From Aliishimia sp963721175 (GTDB taxonomy: Bacteria; Pseudomonadota; Alphaproteobacteria; Rhodobacterales; Rhodobacteraceae), in contig CAVRIG010000006.1 of assembly GCA_963721175.1 (NCBI GenBank), positions 62,001 through 126,000 of the forward strand: 64,000 bases of DNA, given 5' to 3'. A program made the translations under genes and the position numbers. Below, in pieces: positions 36,492-44,619 of this stretch (within the stretch, counting starts at the first letter, position 1; each line of letters begins with the position of its first letter). The notes under the pieces were generated by a model, which was not told the origin of the DNA, ran no database searches, and worked only from the letters and a program-made list of their open reading frames with translations.

Positions 36492-36620
36492 ATGAAAACG
36501 ATCACCGAACTCAAGACCATCTGCCTGCGCAACCACACGACCATTCTCCCCGATGCTCTGGGGGTTGCGGCACTGGGCGTGATGCTGATCGTCGCGCTGC
36601 ACCTGCCGAGCTTGTTGTAA
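36492..36620 (+). CDS. Small 42-residue membrane protein behind an SOS box
   Basis: Frame of 42 codons with a very strong ribosome site (AAAGGAGG, eight bases before the ATG). The N-terminal half is polar and basic (MKTITELKTICLRNHTTILP) and the C-terminal half is one hydrophobic helix (about 22-42, LGVAALGVMLIVALHLPSLL). A perfect GTTC-N7-GTTC box precedes it, so induction by DNA damage is predicted. By analogy with the short SOS-induced membrane division inhibitor SidA of Caulobacter, it may delay division; this is inference from size, topology and operator, with no sequence similarity claimed. Confidence 0.68.
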   Translation: MKTITELKTICLRNHTTILPDALGVAALGVMLIVALHLPSLL

Positions 36621-36824
36621 CCCGTCTTTCTGTTTCTTCCTGATGCAAGTGAGAACCTGACCTTTTCTTGCGACCTGAACTGCCTGCGCTCTCGTGCCGG
36701 ACCATCTCTGAACGCTGCCTGTTCGGACAGGGCCCGGGTTTTGCCTGACCCCGGCCCGCCATACCAGGGATCCCCGTTCCTGGTTTCGATGGAACCCGGA
36801 TCCCACATGAGAAACGCCTGACTT

Positions 36825-36862
36825 GGCGCCGCGCTCCCGCCCGGAGTTGCGGCGCCTTTTTT
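36825..36862 (+). terminator. Rho-independent terminator on the + strand
   Basis: GGCGCCGC ... GCGGCGCC eight-base-pair stem with an inner CTCC/GGAG pairing, followed by six T. It ends four bases before the leftward chemoreceptor stop and would end the small-membrane-protein transcript. The 204 bases between 36621 and 36824 hold no convincing frame, so that mRNA would have a long 3' UTR. Confidence 0.8.
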
Positions 36863-36865
36863 CGG

Positions 36866-38260
36866 TCAGAACTTGACGGCAAACCGTAGACCGCCCCAGT
36901 GGCGGCCGCCGACGAAGATCGGGGCGGAGATGTCCTTCATCATCGTGAATTCGCCGCCGCCCATGTCCCGGCGGTAGACCTGAAGCAGGAAAGGTTCGCT
37001 GCTCCGCCCCGCCTTCAGTCCCACGCGGTCATCGAAGATTCTCCGGTTGCGGCAGTTGGCGGTATTCCAGACCGGATCGTCACCCTGCGGCTTCGAGAAT
37101 TTGAGGTTGTGGGTCGGAAGATATCCGTTCTTGTCGACCGCGGCGCAGAATACCACGGCCGGGTCGAGGTCCAGAGCTGCCTCCTGGATTCCGGGCAGGG
37201 CCTGGTCGGTGAAAGTCGTGAACCGGGTCATCACCTGCTGAGGGTTGGTGCCGGCGACGGGTGTGTAGTTCTGATCGAAGAGTGCGTCGAGCGAGATGCG
37301 GCCTTCGGCGACGCCCTTCTCGAAGATCTGCGAAATCTCGTAGGCCGCGGATTGCACGAAGGTGATGAAACGCGCGTCCTTGCCGAGGTTTCCCAGAGCT
37401 GCTGTGCCCTGAACCACCGTCTCCGACGTGTCGATCAGATTGTTGATGCGCTTGTGGGCCGATGCGATCCCGCCCGTCGTGGCCCGGACGGCATCGGTGA
37501 TCCCCTGCAGGCTCGGTCCGAACTGCTGTATCGTGACGCGCATCCGATCCGCTTCCGCCACGATGTTGCGCGCTTGCGCCTGGCTGTCCCGAATGGAGCT
37601 TTCCATCTCGGACAGCACAGCATCGTTCTGTTCGGTCTGTTCGAGGATGTCGGCCGCCTTGGCCGCGACGTCGCGTGCTTCGGAGGCCAGCTTGAGGATC
37701 CAGCCGGCCAGAATGTCGACATTTTCGGAAATTTGAACGGCCGCCGTGCCGGTCTGCTGGGACAGGCCGTTGATCGCGTCGGCCACGACGCTGAAACCGC
37801 GACCGGCATCGCCGGCGCGTGCGGCTTCGATCTTGGCATTTATCGCGAGCGTGTTCACCTGGCGCGCGATCGACACGATGTCCTGGTTGTTCTTCTTCAC
37901 GGCGCTCAGTGTCACGCCTACATCGTCGGTCCGGCCCGAAAGCGCGTGCACCCACGCCGCCATGTCGCGTGCCGACGCGCCAGAGTTCCGCACACGGGCC
38001 ACCGTGTCCTCCACGGCACCGTTCGCCTTTTCGGTTGCCTCGGTCAACTCGTTGCTGACGCGCAGAACTTTCCCCGTGGCGGCGTTGACCGTATTTGCGT
38101 GGGTGCGGAGTTGCCCGACCGCCTGCTCCTGTTCGCGGGCGCGCAGTTCGACCAGGTCGAAGAATCCGGCGATGTCCACGATTTCGTAGCCCATGCGCCC
38201 GGCCGCATCGGACAGCCGACACAAGATCTTCGGATCGAGGTCCGGTTCATACGCTGTCAT
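36866..38260 (-). CDS. Soluble methyl-accepting chemotaxis protein
   Basis: Cytoplasmic chemoreceptor without membrane helices, 464 residues. The first two thirds are a coiled coil with the receptor tip (KKNNQDIVSIARQVNTLAINAKIEAARAGDAGRGFSVVADAI, equivalent to the hairpin that binds CheA/CheW). The C-terminal third is a Cache/PAS-like sensory region found after the signalling part in alphaproteobacteria: DPAVVFCAAVDKNGYLPTHN, NCRNRRIFDDRVGL and SAPIFVGGRHWGGLRF. His, Cys and Arg there suggest ligand or cofactor binding, unproven. No che genes nearby. A single TTAA half-site lies 33 bases upstream. Confidence 0.9.
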   Translation of the reverse strand: MTAYEPDLDPKILCRLSDAAGRMGYEIVDIAGFFDLVELRAREQEQAVGQLRTHANTVNAATGKVLRVSNELTEATEKANGAVEDTVARVRNSGASARDMAAWVHALSGRTDDVGVTLSAVKKNNQDIVSIARQVNTLAINAKIEAARAGDAGRGFSVVADAINGLSQQTGTAAVQISENVDILAGWILKLASEARDVAAKAADILEQTEQNDAVLSEMESSIRDSQAQARNIVAEADRMRVTIQQFGPSLQGITDAVRATTGGIASAHKRINNLIDTSETVVQGTAALGNLGKDARFITFVQSAAYEISQIFEKGVAEGRISLDALFDQNYTPVAGTNPQQVMTRFTTFTDQALPGIQEAALDLDPAVVFCAAVDKNGYLPTHNLKFSKPQGDDPVWNTANCRNRRIFDDRVGLKAGRSSEPFLLQVYRRDMGGGEFTMMKDISAPIFVGGRHWGGLRFAVKF

Positions 38261-38331
38261 GAAATGTCCATCCGTCCTGTTTTGCGGATGGAATTAACGC
38301 CAAATCCCTACCAACGTCATAACGACGGGCC

Positions 38332-38784
38332 TCAGGCGCAGTCGGATCGGCTGGCCTGCGCGGCCGCTTCGGCGGCGGCTTCGATCGACAGCAGAATGGA
38401 CGCGTGGCGGTTCTTGAAGTCCCGGGCCGGAATCAGGACCTCGTAGCCGTCGAAGGGTTCGTCGGGAACGGGACCATCCTCCTTCAGCATCGCGCGCAGG
38501 TCATCGCGCGCCTTGGCAAGCTCCGCCGGGCTTCGACCTATCACGGCAGCCCCGGTGACCGCGGCAGAGGCTTGACCCAATGCGCAGGCCTTCACGTCCT
38601 GCCCGAATTCCGCCACGCGGCCGTCGCGCAGCACGACGTCCGCCGTCACCATGGAGCCGCAGACGGGGGAGCGGCGCTTTGCCGTGCCGGCCGGGTTTTC
38701 CAGGCGGGACAGGTGCGGAATATCCGCCGCCAGTTCCAGGATGCGCCCGGAATAGAGCTTGATCAGATCGGTGTCGGTTGCCAT
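38332..38784 (-). CDS. IscU/NifU-like iron-sulfur scaffold protein
   Basis: 150-residue U-type scaffold for Fe-S cluster assembly. Cluster-binding Cys are visible at RRSPVCGS (about 42) and DVKACALGQAS (about 67) and at the extreme C-terminus (SDCA). Relatives carry the third Cys after an R-D-F-K-N-R-H block, as here (ARDFKNRHASILL). It is divergent from hisI, a neighbour pairing frequently seen in rhodobacteria. Acts in the cytoplasm; partner cysteine desulfurase not in the window. Confidence 0.88.
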   Translation of the reverse strand: MATDTDLIKLYSGRILELAADIPHLSRLENPAGTAKRRSPVCGSMVTADVVLRDGRVAEFGQDVKACALGQASAAVTGAAVIGRSPAELAKARDDLRAMLKEDGPVPDEPFDGYEVLIPARDFKNRHASILLSIEAAAEAAAQASRSDCA

Positions 38785-38854
38785 CGCGACTGGTGCCTCT
38801 TTCGCCTGCGATATACATAGTCACATCACGCGAGCTTGCCAGAGGGTTGTCCCG

Positions 38855-39217
38855 ATGTCTTCCAGGACTTTCGACGCAGAAACGCTGAAGTTCGACGAGG
38901 CCGGCCTGATCCCCGCGATCGCCCAGGATGCCCGGACGGGCGAAGTGTTGATGATGGCCTGGATGAATGCGGAGGCGGTGCGCCGTACGCTGGACAGCGG
39001 GCAGGTGACCTATTGGAGTCGTTCGCGGCAGGAATTCTGGGTCAAGGGCGCGACCAGCGGCCATACTCAGGGGCTTGTGGCGATGCGCGTGGATTGCGAC
39101 CGCGACTGCCTGTTGCTGCTGGTAAACCAGACCGGGCCGGCCTGCCACACCGGACGGCAAAACTGTTTCTTCACCGATGTCACCGGGGGCATGGAGGCTG
39201 ACGTCAATTCGGTTTGA
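38855..39217 (+). CDS. hisI: Phosphoribosyl-AMP cyclohydrolase HisI
   Basis: Third step of histidine synthesis: opens the purine ring of PR-AMP. 120 residues from the ATG at 38855; the frame continues upstream but homology starts at MSSRTFDAETLKFDEAG. Zinc and Mg ligands appear in DCDRDCLLLLVNQTGPACHTG and NCFF. Conserved VLMMAWMNAEA and YWSRSRQEFWVKGATSGH. Single-function form without HisE. Confidence 0.96.
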   Translation: MSSRTFDAETLKFDEAGLIPAIAQDARTGEVLMMAWMNAEAVRRTLDSGQVTYWSRSRQEFWVKGATSGHTQGLVAMRVDCDRDCLLLLVNQTGPACHTGRQNCFFTDVTGGMEADVNSV

Positions 39218-39242
39218 CGTGGGTCGCCGTGCATGCTGACGA

Positions 39243-40109
39243 TCAGTCCAAGCCGACCATTTCGCGGATCCCTTCCGGCGACACGCCGTCTGCGCGAAAC
39301 GCGGCGATCGCGCGCGCGTCGTCCCGTTTCGCCAAGCGTCGACCCTCCGCGTCGCGGATCAGACGATGGTGACGGTAGCGCGGCGTTGGCAGACCGAGGA
39401 GGCGCTGCAGGATGACGTGGATCCTGGTGGCCTCGAAGAGATCTGCGCCCCGGACGACTTCGGTGACGCCCTGGTCGGCGTCATCGAGAACGACCGCCAA
39501 ATGGTACGATCCGGGAAAATCCTTTCGAGACAGAACGATATCGCCCAAACCTGATATGGCTTCTTCGGCGGTGAACGCGATTATCTCGCCAGCGTCGTCT
39601 CTTCCGGTCTCGACGAATTGCAATCTGTCCGCAGGTTCGAGCGCCTCCAATGCCAGCCGCATGTCGAGGCGAAGTGCCGCGGCCGTGTGCTGCGCCACCC
39701 CGCGCGACACCTTGCAGGCACGGCATGTCCCCGGATAGATCACGCCGTCCGGACCCATCGGCACCCCCTCCTGTGGGGCCGAAATGGCGGCTTGGATGTC
39801 GCGCCGATTGCACGTGCAGGCAAAGATCAACCCGCGCGTCGCAAGATCGTCCAGCGCGTCCTTGTAGACTGCGATCCGGTCGGATTGACGCATCACCGGT
39901 TCCTCCCACGCGATGCCGAGCCAGTGCAGGTCGGCAAAGATCTGCGCTTCCCATTCGGGCTTCGACCTCTGCCGGTCGATATCCTCGATCCTGAGAAGGA
40001 AACGACCGTCGTTCGCGCGTGCCCGATCAAAGGCCGTCAGGGCGGAAAACGCATGTCCCAGGTGCAGGGGACCCGTGGGCGATGGCGCGAACCGGGTGAC
40101 GAAATTCAA
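39243..40109 (-). CDS. gluQ: Glutamyl-Q tRNA(Asp) synthetase
   Basis: Attaches glutamate to queuosine in the anticodon of tRNA(Asp). Truncated class I synthetase of 288 residues lacking the anticodon domain: FAPSPTGPLHLGHAFSAL (HIGH motif), zinc-type Cys set (ACTCNRRDI ... CRACKVSRG) and a degenerate KMSKS (RRLAKRDDARAI). Its start overlaps the methyltransferase stop as ATGA. Confidence 0.95.
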   Translation of the reverse strand: MNFVTRFAPSPTGPLHLGHAFSALTAFDRARANDGRFLLRIEDIDRQRSKPEWEAQIFADLHWLGIAWEEPVMRQSDRIAVYKDALDDLATRGLIFACTCNRRDIQAAISAPQEGVPMGPDGVIYPGTCRACKVSRGVAQHTAAALRLDMRLALEALEPADRLQFVETGRDDAGEIIAFTAEEAISGLGDIVLSRKDFPGSYHLAVVLDDADQGVTEVVRGADLFEATRIHVILQRLLGLPTPRYRHHRLIRDAEGRRLAKRDDARAIAAFRADGVSPEGIREMVGLD

Positions 40110-40720
40110 GCTCTTTCAATCACGTATACTGTGGACTTCAAGTTTATTCCGGGCAAGTGATCGCCATGTTCCTTGAAAAGAAGCCGCGCGGCGCCACAGT
40201 CGATCCATTCGCTGACCCGCGCTTCGTTGGCCGGGTCGTCGAGCGCATGATCGTTGAAGGACAGCACCATAAGGCCGCCGCGCGCCAGTCCCTTCATCAA
40301 CTGGTCGAAAGTCGTGGTCGGCGCAGCGCCCGAGCCGATCACGCCGATCGCCGCGACAGCGGCATAGTCGCCCCGGTTCGCGATCGGTCGCTTGCCCGGC
40401 TCTATCTGCCGGAGAGTGCGGTAGAATTGCTTGTCCTCTGCCCGCTTGAGCATGTCACCGGAAATGTCCACCCCGTCGAGTGTCCGGAACCCCGCATGCG
40501 CCAATGCGACACCGGATAGCCCGGTTCCGCAGCCGAAATCCAAGACCGGTGCAGTCAGATCGTCCGAAAATCGAGCCAGGGCTTCGGCGCATCTTCTTGG
40601 TGTGACATAGCCGTTTTCGGCAAGCTCGTGCTCGTAGCTCGCCGCCCATGCGTCATAAAGATCGCGCATTTCTTCGACGGTGCGCGCGTCGTAGGCCTTG
40701 TCCAGAAACGTCTCACCCAT
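40106..40720 (-). CDS. Class I SAM-dependent methyltransferase
   Basis: 204 residues from the ATG at 40720 (MGETFLDKAYDART). The open frame runs 57 residues further upstream without family character. SAM-binding motif I LDFGCGTGLSGVALAHAGF, followed by GVDISGDMLKRAE, and a late strand GGLMVLSFNDHA. This resembles the TPR-less Mtq/UbiG-like small methyltransferases with YDAWAASYEHEL near the N-terminus. Substrate unknown. Coupled to gluQ by ATGA. A near-consensus CtrA box lies 11 bases upstream of its start. Confidence 0.86.
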   Translation of the reverse strand: MGETFLDKAYDARTVEEMRDLYDAWAASYEHELAENGYVTPRRCAEALARFSDDLTAPVLDFGCGTGLSGVALAHAGFRTLDGVDISGDMLKRAEDKQFYRTLRQIEPGKRPIANRGDYAAVAAIGVIGSGAAPTTTFDQLMKGLARGGLMVLSFNDHALDDPANEARVSEWIDCGAARLLFKEHGDHLPGINLKSTVYVIERA

Positions 40721-40730
40721 GGATGGAAGG

Positions 40731-40745
40731 TTAACGGCCGATAAA
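40731..40745 (-). promoter_or_regulatory. Near-consensus CtrA box upstream of the methyltransferase
   Basis: On the minus strand: TTTA-TCGGCCG-TTAA followed by CC. One base off TTAA-N7-TTAAC. It lies 11 bases before the methyltransferase start, so it could only act as a repressing or very close site. Confidence 0.3.
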
Positions 40746-40787
40746 CGCACCGTCCAGTCCGACGTGTGAAGGATCGGGTCCGGGAGA

Positions 40788-42143
40788 TCAGGCGGCTGTG
40801 GCGGTACGTATCTCCAGCCAGGCCCGGAAATCCGATTTTGCGCGGTCGGTATACGCCTTGTAGCGGTCTCTGCGGCCGCGACGTCCGCCACGGACTCCGT
40901 CGAGCGGCGGGAACAGACCGAAATTCACGTTCATCGGTTGAAAGGTCTTCGCATCGGCGCCTCCGGTGATGTGCGTGACCAGCGCCCCCATGGCCGTCGT
41001 CGGCGGAGGCGCGCTGCTGCGCCGGCCCAGGATCTCATCCACGGCGAGACGGCCCGCGAGCAAACCCATCGCGGCACTTTCCACATAGCCCTCCACGCCG
41101 GTGATCTGACCGGCAAAGCGGATGTGGGGACGCGATTTCAGGCGCATCTGGTCATCGAGAAGCGTCGGCGAATTCAGGAAGGTGTTGCGATGAATGCCGC
41201 CAAGGCGTGCGAACCGTGCGTTCTCGAGCCCCGGAATGCGCCTGAACACATCGGCTTGCGCGCCATACTTCATCTTGGTCTGGAAGCCGACGATGTTGTA
41301 GAGCGTGCCGAGCTTGTTGTCCCGCCGAAGCTGCACGATGGCATGCGGCTTCACGGCCGGCGCATGCGGATTGGTGAGACCCACGGGTTTCATCGGGCCA
41401 TGCCGCAGGGTCTCGCGGCCGCGTTCGGCCATGACCTCGATCGGCAGGCAGCCGTCGAAATACGTCGCCGTCTCGCCTTCATGAAACTCGGTCTTGTCAG
41501 CCTCGATCAGCGCGTCGATGAAGGCTTCGTACTGTTCGCGGTCCATCGGGCAGTTGAGATAGGCGGTGCGCTCCTCCTCGGTCTCGCCCTTGTCATAGCG
41601 CGACTGCATCCAGGCGCGGCTCATGTCGATGGATTCGTAATGCACGATGGGCGCGATGGCGTCGAAAAAGGCCAATGCTTCCTTTCCCGTCTCCGCCGCG
41701 ATTGCATCGCCCAACGCGGAGGAGGTGAGGGGCCCCGTGGCGATGATCCAATGGCCGTCGTCGGGCAGTTCCGTGATCTCCCCGGGCTCCATCGTCACGT
41801 TCGGATGCGTTCGCAATTGCGCGGTGATCCAGGCCGCGAAGGGCTCGCGGTCTACCGCCAGAGCGCCACCCGCAGGCAGCTTGTGCTTGTCGGCGGCGGC
41901 CATCACCAGACCGCCCGCCTCGCGCATCTCCCAATGCAGCAGGCCCACCGCGTTCTGCTCGTCGTCGTCGGAGCGGAAGGAGTTGGAGCAGACCATTTCC
42001 GCCAGATCGCCGGTCTTGTGGGCGAAGGTGCCGACCTCGGGCCGCATTTCGTGGATCACGACCTGAATGCCGGCCTCCGCCGCCTGCCATGCGGCTTCGG
42101 ATCCGGCCATGCCGCCGCCGACGATGTGAAGGGTTTGCGTCAT
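40788..42143 (-). CDS. trmFO: Methylenetetrahydrofolate-tRNA (uracil-5-)-methyltransferase TrmFO
   Basis: Flavoenzyme that makes m5U54 in tRNA using methylene-tetrahydrofolate. 451 residues: FAD-binding HIVGGGMAGSEAAWQAAE at the start, EMRPEVGTFAHKTGDLAEMVCSNSF with the catalytic-type Cys, RDNKLGTLYNIVGFQTKMKYG and GVEGYVESAAMGLLAGRLA. Typical of bacteria lacking SAM-dependent TrmA for this site. Separate from the downstream methyltransferase by 67 bases. Confidence 0.96.
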   Translation of the reverse strand: MTQTLHIVGGGMAGSEAAWQAAEAGIQVVIHEMRPEVGTFAHKTGDLAEMVCSNSFRSDDDEQNAVGLLHWEMREAGGLVMAAADKHKLPAGGALAVDREPFAAWITAQLRTHPNVTMEPGEITELPDDGHWIIATGPLTSSALGDAIAAETGKEALAFFDAIAPIVHYESIDMSRAWMQSRYDKGETEEERTAYLNCPMDREQYEAFIDALIEADKTEFHEGETATYFDGCLPIEVMAERGRETLRHGPMKPVGLTNPHAPAVKPHAIVQLRRDNKLGTLYNIVGFQTKMKYGAQADVFRRIPGLENARFARLGGIHRNTFLNSPTLLDDQMRLKSRPHIRFAGQITGVEGYVESAAMGLLAGRLAVDEILGRRSSAPPPTTAMGALVTHITGGADAKTFQPMNVNFGLFPPLDGVRGGRRGRRDRYKAYTDRAKSDFRAWLEIRTATAA

Positions 42144-42372
42144 GACACGCGATCTAGGTCAGAAGCGCCTGTCGCGCAAGCGATGCGCATGTGGGAAGAT
42201 GCAGCGAGGGTCGCCGGCGCGGACACGAAACGGGCCGGAGAGACGACCCTGGAGGAACATTCCGCAGCGCGGCGACCCGAACCACTCGGCCAAGCTTCTG
42301 ACACAATTGCGCCGGACTCCAAAGGTTCGAATTTGAAACAATTGCCGTGGAAACCGGAAACAACCCGCAGCC

Positions 42373-43158
42373 CTACTGCTCCCAGTCCGGATCGCGCTTT
42401 TCGATGAAGGCGGCGATGCCCTCCTGTGTCTCGCGGTACATCATGTTCTCCACGATGACGTCCCCGGTATAGGCGTAGGCCTGGTCGAGCGGCAGTTCGA
42501 GTTGCCGGTAGAAGGCCTCCTTGCCGATCTTCACGGCCACGGCGAGCTTCGCCGCGATCTGCTCGGCCAGAACGCGCGTCTCGCCCTCGAGCGCTTCGGG
42601 CGGAACGACCCGGTTGACCAGACCCAGTTCCTGCGCGCGGGACGCCTCCATGAACCCCCCCGTGGTCAGCAGTTCGAACGCGTGCTTGGTCGGGATGTTG
42701 CGGCTGAGTGCCACCATGGGGGTGGAACAGAAGAGCCCCACGTTGATGCCGTTCACGCCAAACCGGGCCCCTTCGGCGGCCACGGCCATGTCGCAGGACG
42801 CGACAAGCTGGCAGCCGGCGGCCGTAGCGAGTCCGTGCACTTGCGCGATCACCGGTTGGGGTAAGGTGCGGATCGTCTGCATCATCGTCGAACAGCGGTT
42901 GAAGAGGTCTGCAAAATAGGCGCGGCCACCATCCTCGGCCTGACGCGCCCCGGTCATCTGCTTCAGGTCATGCCCCGCGCAGAAGGCCTTGCCCGCGCCC
43001 GACAGGACCACCGCGCGGATCGACCGGTCCTCCTTCAGGTGGTCGAATTCGGTCTGCAGCGCCGCAAGCATTTCGTCCGAAAGTGCGTTGAGGCGGTCCG
43101 GCGCGTTCATCTGCAGATGCGCCACCGCGTTCGTGACGTGCCGTTCCAGAAGTGCCAT
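42373..43158 (-). CDS. Enoyl-CoA hydratase/isomerase family protein
   Basis: Crotonase-fold enzyme, 261 residues from the ATG at 43158 with GGAGG seven bases upstream. Oxyanion-hole and CoA motifs: AVVLSGAGKAFCAGHDLKQM and ATAAGCQLVASCDMAVAAEGARFGVNGINVGLFCSTPMVAL. The usual catalytic Glu pair is replaced at one position by a Gly-Val-Asn-Gly run, so the exact reaction cannot be told. Divergent from the thioesterase, which may share CoA-thioester metabolism. Cytosolic. Confidence 0.88.
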   Translation of the reverse strand: MALLERHVTNAVAHLQMNAPDRLNALSDEMLAALQTEFDHLKEDRSIRAVVLSGAGKAFCAGHDLKQMTGARQAEDGGRAYFADLFNRCSTMMQTIRTLPQPVIAQVHGLATAAGCQLVASCDMAVAAEGARFGVNGINVGLFCSTPMVALSRNIPTKHAFELLTTGGFMEASRAQELGLVNRVVPPEALEGETRVLAEQIAAKLAVAVKIGKEAFYRQLELPLDQAYAYTGDVIVENMMYRETQEGIAAFIEKRDPDWEQ

Positions 43159-43216
43159 CTTGTTCCTCCGCTCGGTTTCGGCCAACCCTACGCACACGCA
43201 GCGGCGAGGGAAAGTG

Positions 43217-43660
43217 ATGGCGTTGAAATTGACGGCGGAGGACGTGGACCCATTGATGCACCAGATCTTTCCGCAGGTCGCCCGGGATTTCGCCGTGGAG
43301 AGCCTGACGGAGAATGCGGCCACGATGCGCCTGCTCGTCCGCGACGATCACTTGCGGCCGGGTGGGACCGTCTCCGGCCCGTCGCTTTTCGCGTTGGCCG
43401 ATGTCGCGATGTACATCGCCGTCCTGGGCATGATCGGCCGCAAGGCGCTGGCGGTCACGACCAACTGCTCCATCGATTTCATGCGCAAGCCGGTCGGCGA
43501 CCGCGACCTTCTGGCCGAGGCCCGCATCCTCAAGCTGGGGCGGCAACTGGCGGTTGGGGACGTGCTGATCCGGTCGGAGGGCAGCGACGATCCCGTGGCG
43601 CGCGCGTCGCTCACCTATTCGATCCCGCCACGTGGGTCCGCCGCCGATACAGATGCTTGA
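43217..43660 (+). CDS. PaaI-family acyl-CoA thioesterase
   Basis: Hot-dog-fold thioesterase of 147 residues. Family core LLVRDDHLRPGGTVSGPSLFALADVAMYIAVL, with the Gly-rich turn and an Asp in the active-site helix, then VTTNCSIDFMRKPVGDRDLLAEARILKLGR. The start at 43217 (MALKLTAEDVD) is a Met within a longer open frame; a GTG sits one codon earlier. Its stop lies within the first codons of the EamA gene, so the two are translationally coupled. Confidence 0.88.
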   Translation: MALKLTAEDVDPLMHQIFPQVARDFAVESLTENAATMRLLVRDDHLRPGGTVSGPSLFALADVAMYIAVLGMIGRKALAVTTNCSIDFMRKPVGDRDLLAEARILKLGRQLAVGDVLIRSEGSDDPVARASLTYSIPPRGSAADTDA

Positions 43661-44567
43661 CCAACCGCGGACGGCCTTGGCCATCTGCCTCGTTCTGGCG
43701 GCGCTCATCGGTTTCGACATCATGGCGATCCTGGTGCGCATCCTGAGTGCGCGAGGCTACAGCGCGGCGGAGCTCGCGGCCTATCGCAACGTCCTGGGTG
43801 TGTTTCCATCCCTGCTGGTGATGGCCTGGATGGGCGAGCTGCGTGCTCTGCGCAAAACCATTCTGATCTCGCGCTGGAAGCTCGCGCTCTTCCGCGGGGT
43901 GGTCGTGTCGCTGGCGCAGATCTGTTTCTACACCGCGCTTGGGCTGCTGGAGCTGGCGACGATCTCCGCGCTGGCGCAGACCAACGCCATGTTCGTCGTT
44001 CTCATCTCGATCTTCATGCTGGGCGAACGGGTGGGGCTGTGGCGCATCCTGGCCCTCGTGATCGGCTTCGCTGGCGTGATCTGGATCCTGCGGCCCGGGT
44101 CGGACGCCTTCGCCCCGGCGGCGTTGCTGCCGATCGTCGCGGCCTTGTGCTACGGGTTCACGATCGTCAGCGTACGGCTTTTCGAGGTCGGCGTGTCGAA
44201 CGCGCTGCTCTATCTCTATTCCTCTGTCGCATCGACGGCGGGCGCCATCATCCTGACGCTGGCGACGGGCGGTTTTTCAGTGACCGCATCAGTCGCCGAC
44301 CTCGGTCTGATCCTGATCATGGCGTTCGCGGGCGGGGTCGCCGTGCTGATGCTGATGTTCGCCTACCGGATGGCCGCACCGTCCCTGCTGGCGCCATTCA
44401 GCTATCTCGGGATCCTGACAGCATTTTCCTTCGGCTGGCTGATCTTTGGTGAAGCGCCGTTGGACAAGCTCTTTCCGGGCGTGTTGCTGATCGTGGCGGC
44501 AGGTGGGGTGATCATCTGGCGCGAGCAGTTCGTCAGGTCCAAACCCTTGCCGCCGGAAACCCGCTAG
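43653..44567 (+). CDS. EamA-family (DMT superfamily) exporter
   Basis: Inner-membrane transporter of about 304 residues with ten hydrophobic segments in two EamA repeats (LAICLVLAALIGFDIMAILV at the start, second repeat from about residue 150 with LLPIVAALCYGFTIVSVRLF). The conserved FTSPL-like position reads ALAQTNAMFVVLIS. It overlaps the thioesterase gene by eight bases. Likely exports a metabolite; substrate unknown. Confidence 0.88.
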   Translation: MLDQPRTALAICLVLAALIGFDIMAILVRILSARGYSAAELAAYRNVLGVFPSLLVMAWMGELRALRKTILISRWKLALFRGVVVSLAQICFYTALGLLELATISALAQTNAMFVVLISIFMLGERVGLWRILALVIGFAGVIWILRPGSDAFAPAALLPIVAALCYGFTIVSVRLFEVGVSNALLYLYSSVASTAGAIILTLATGGFSVTASVADLGLILIMAFAGGVAVLMLMFAYRMAAPSLLAPFSYLGILTAFSFGWLIFGEAPLDKLFPGVLLIVAAGGVIIWREQFVRSKPLPPETR

Positions 44568-44619
44568 GATGCCTGCGGCGACGCGCCGTGCGAAGTAGCG
44601 GGCAGGGCGGATGTCACAA

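Noticed and set aside
38294..38308. TTAA-N7-TCCC as a CtrA site before the chemoreceptor
   Set aside because: Only one half-site matches; TTAA alone is expected by chance in a promoter.
42144..42372. Possible small gene between trmFO and the enoyl-CoA hydratase
   Set aside because: Several short frames exist on both strands, none with a ribosome site or plausible protein character; I see nothing definite in these 229 bases.
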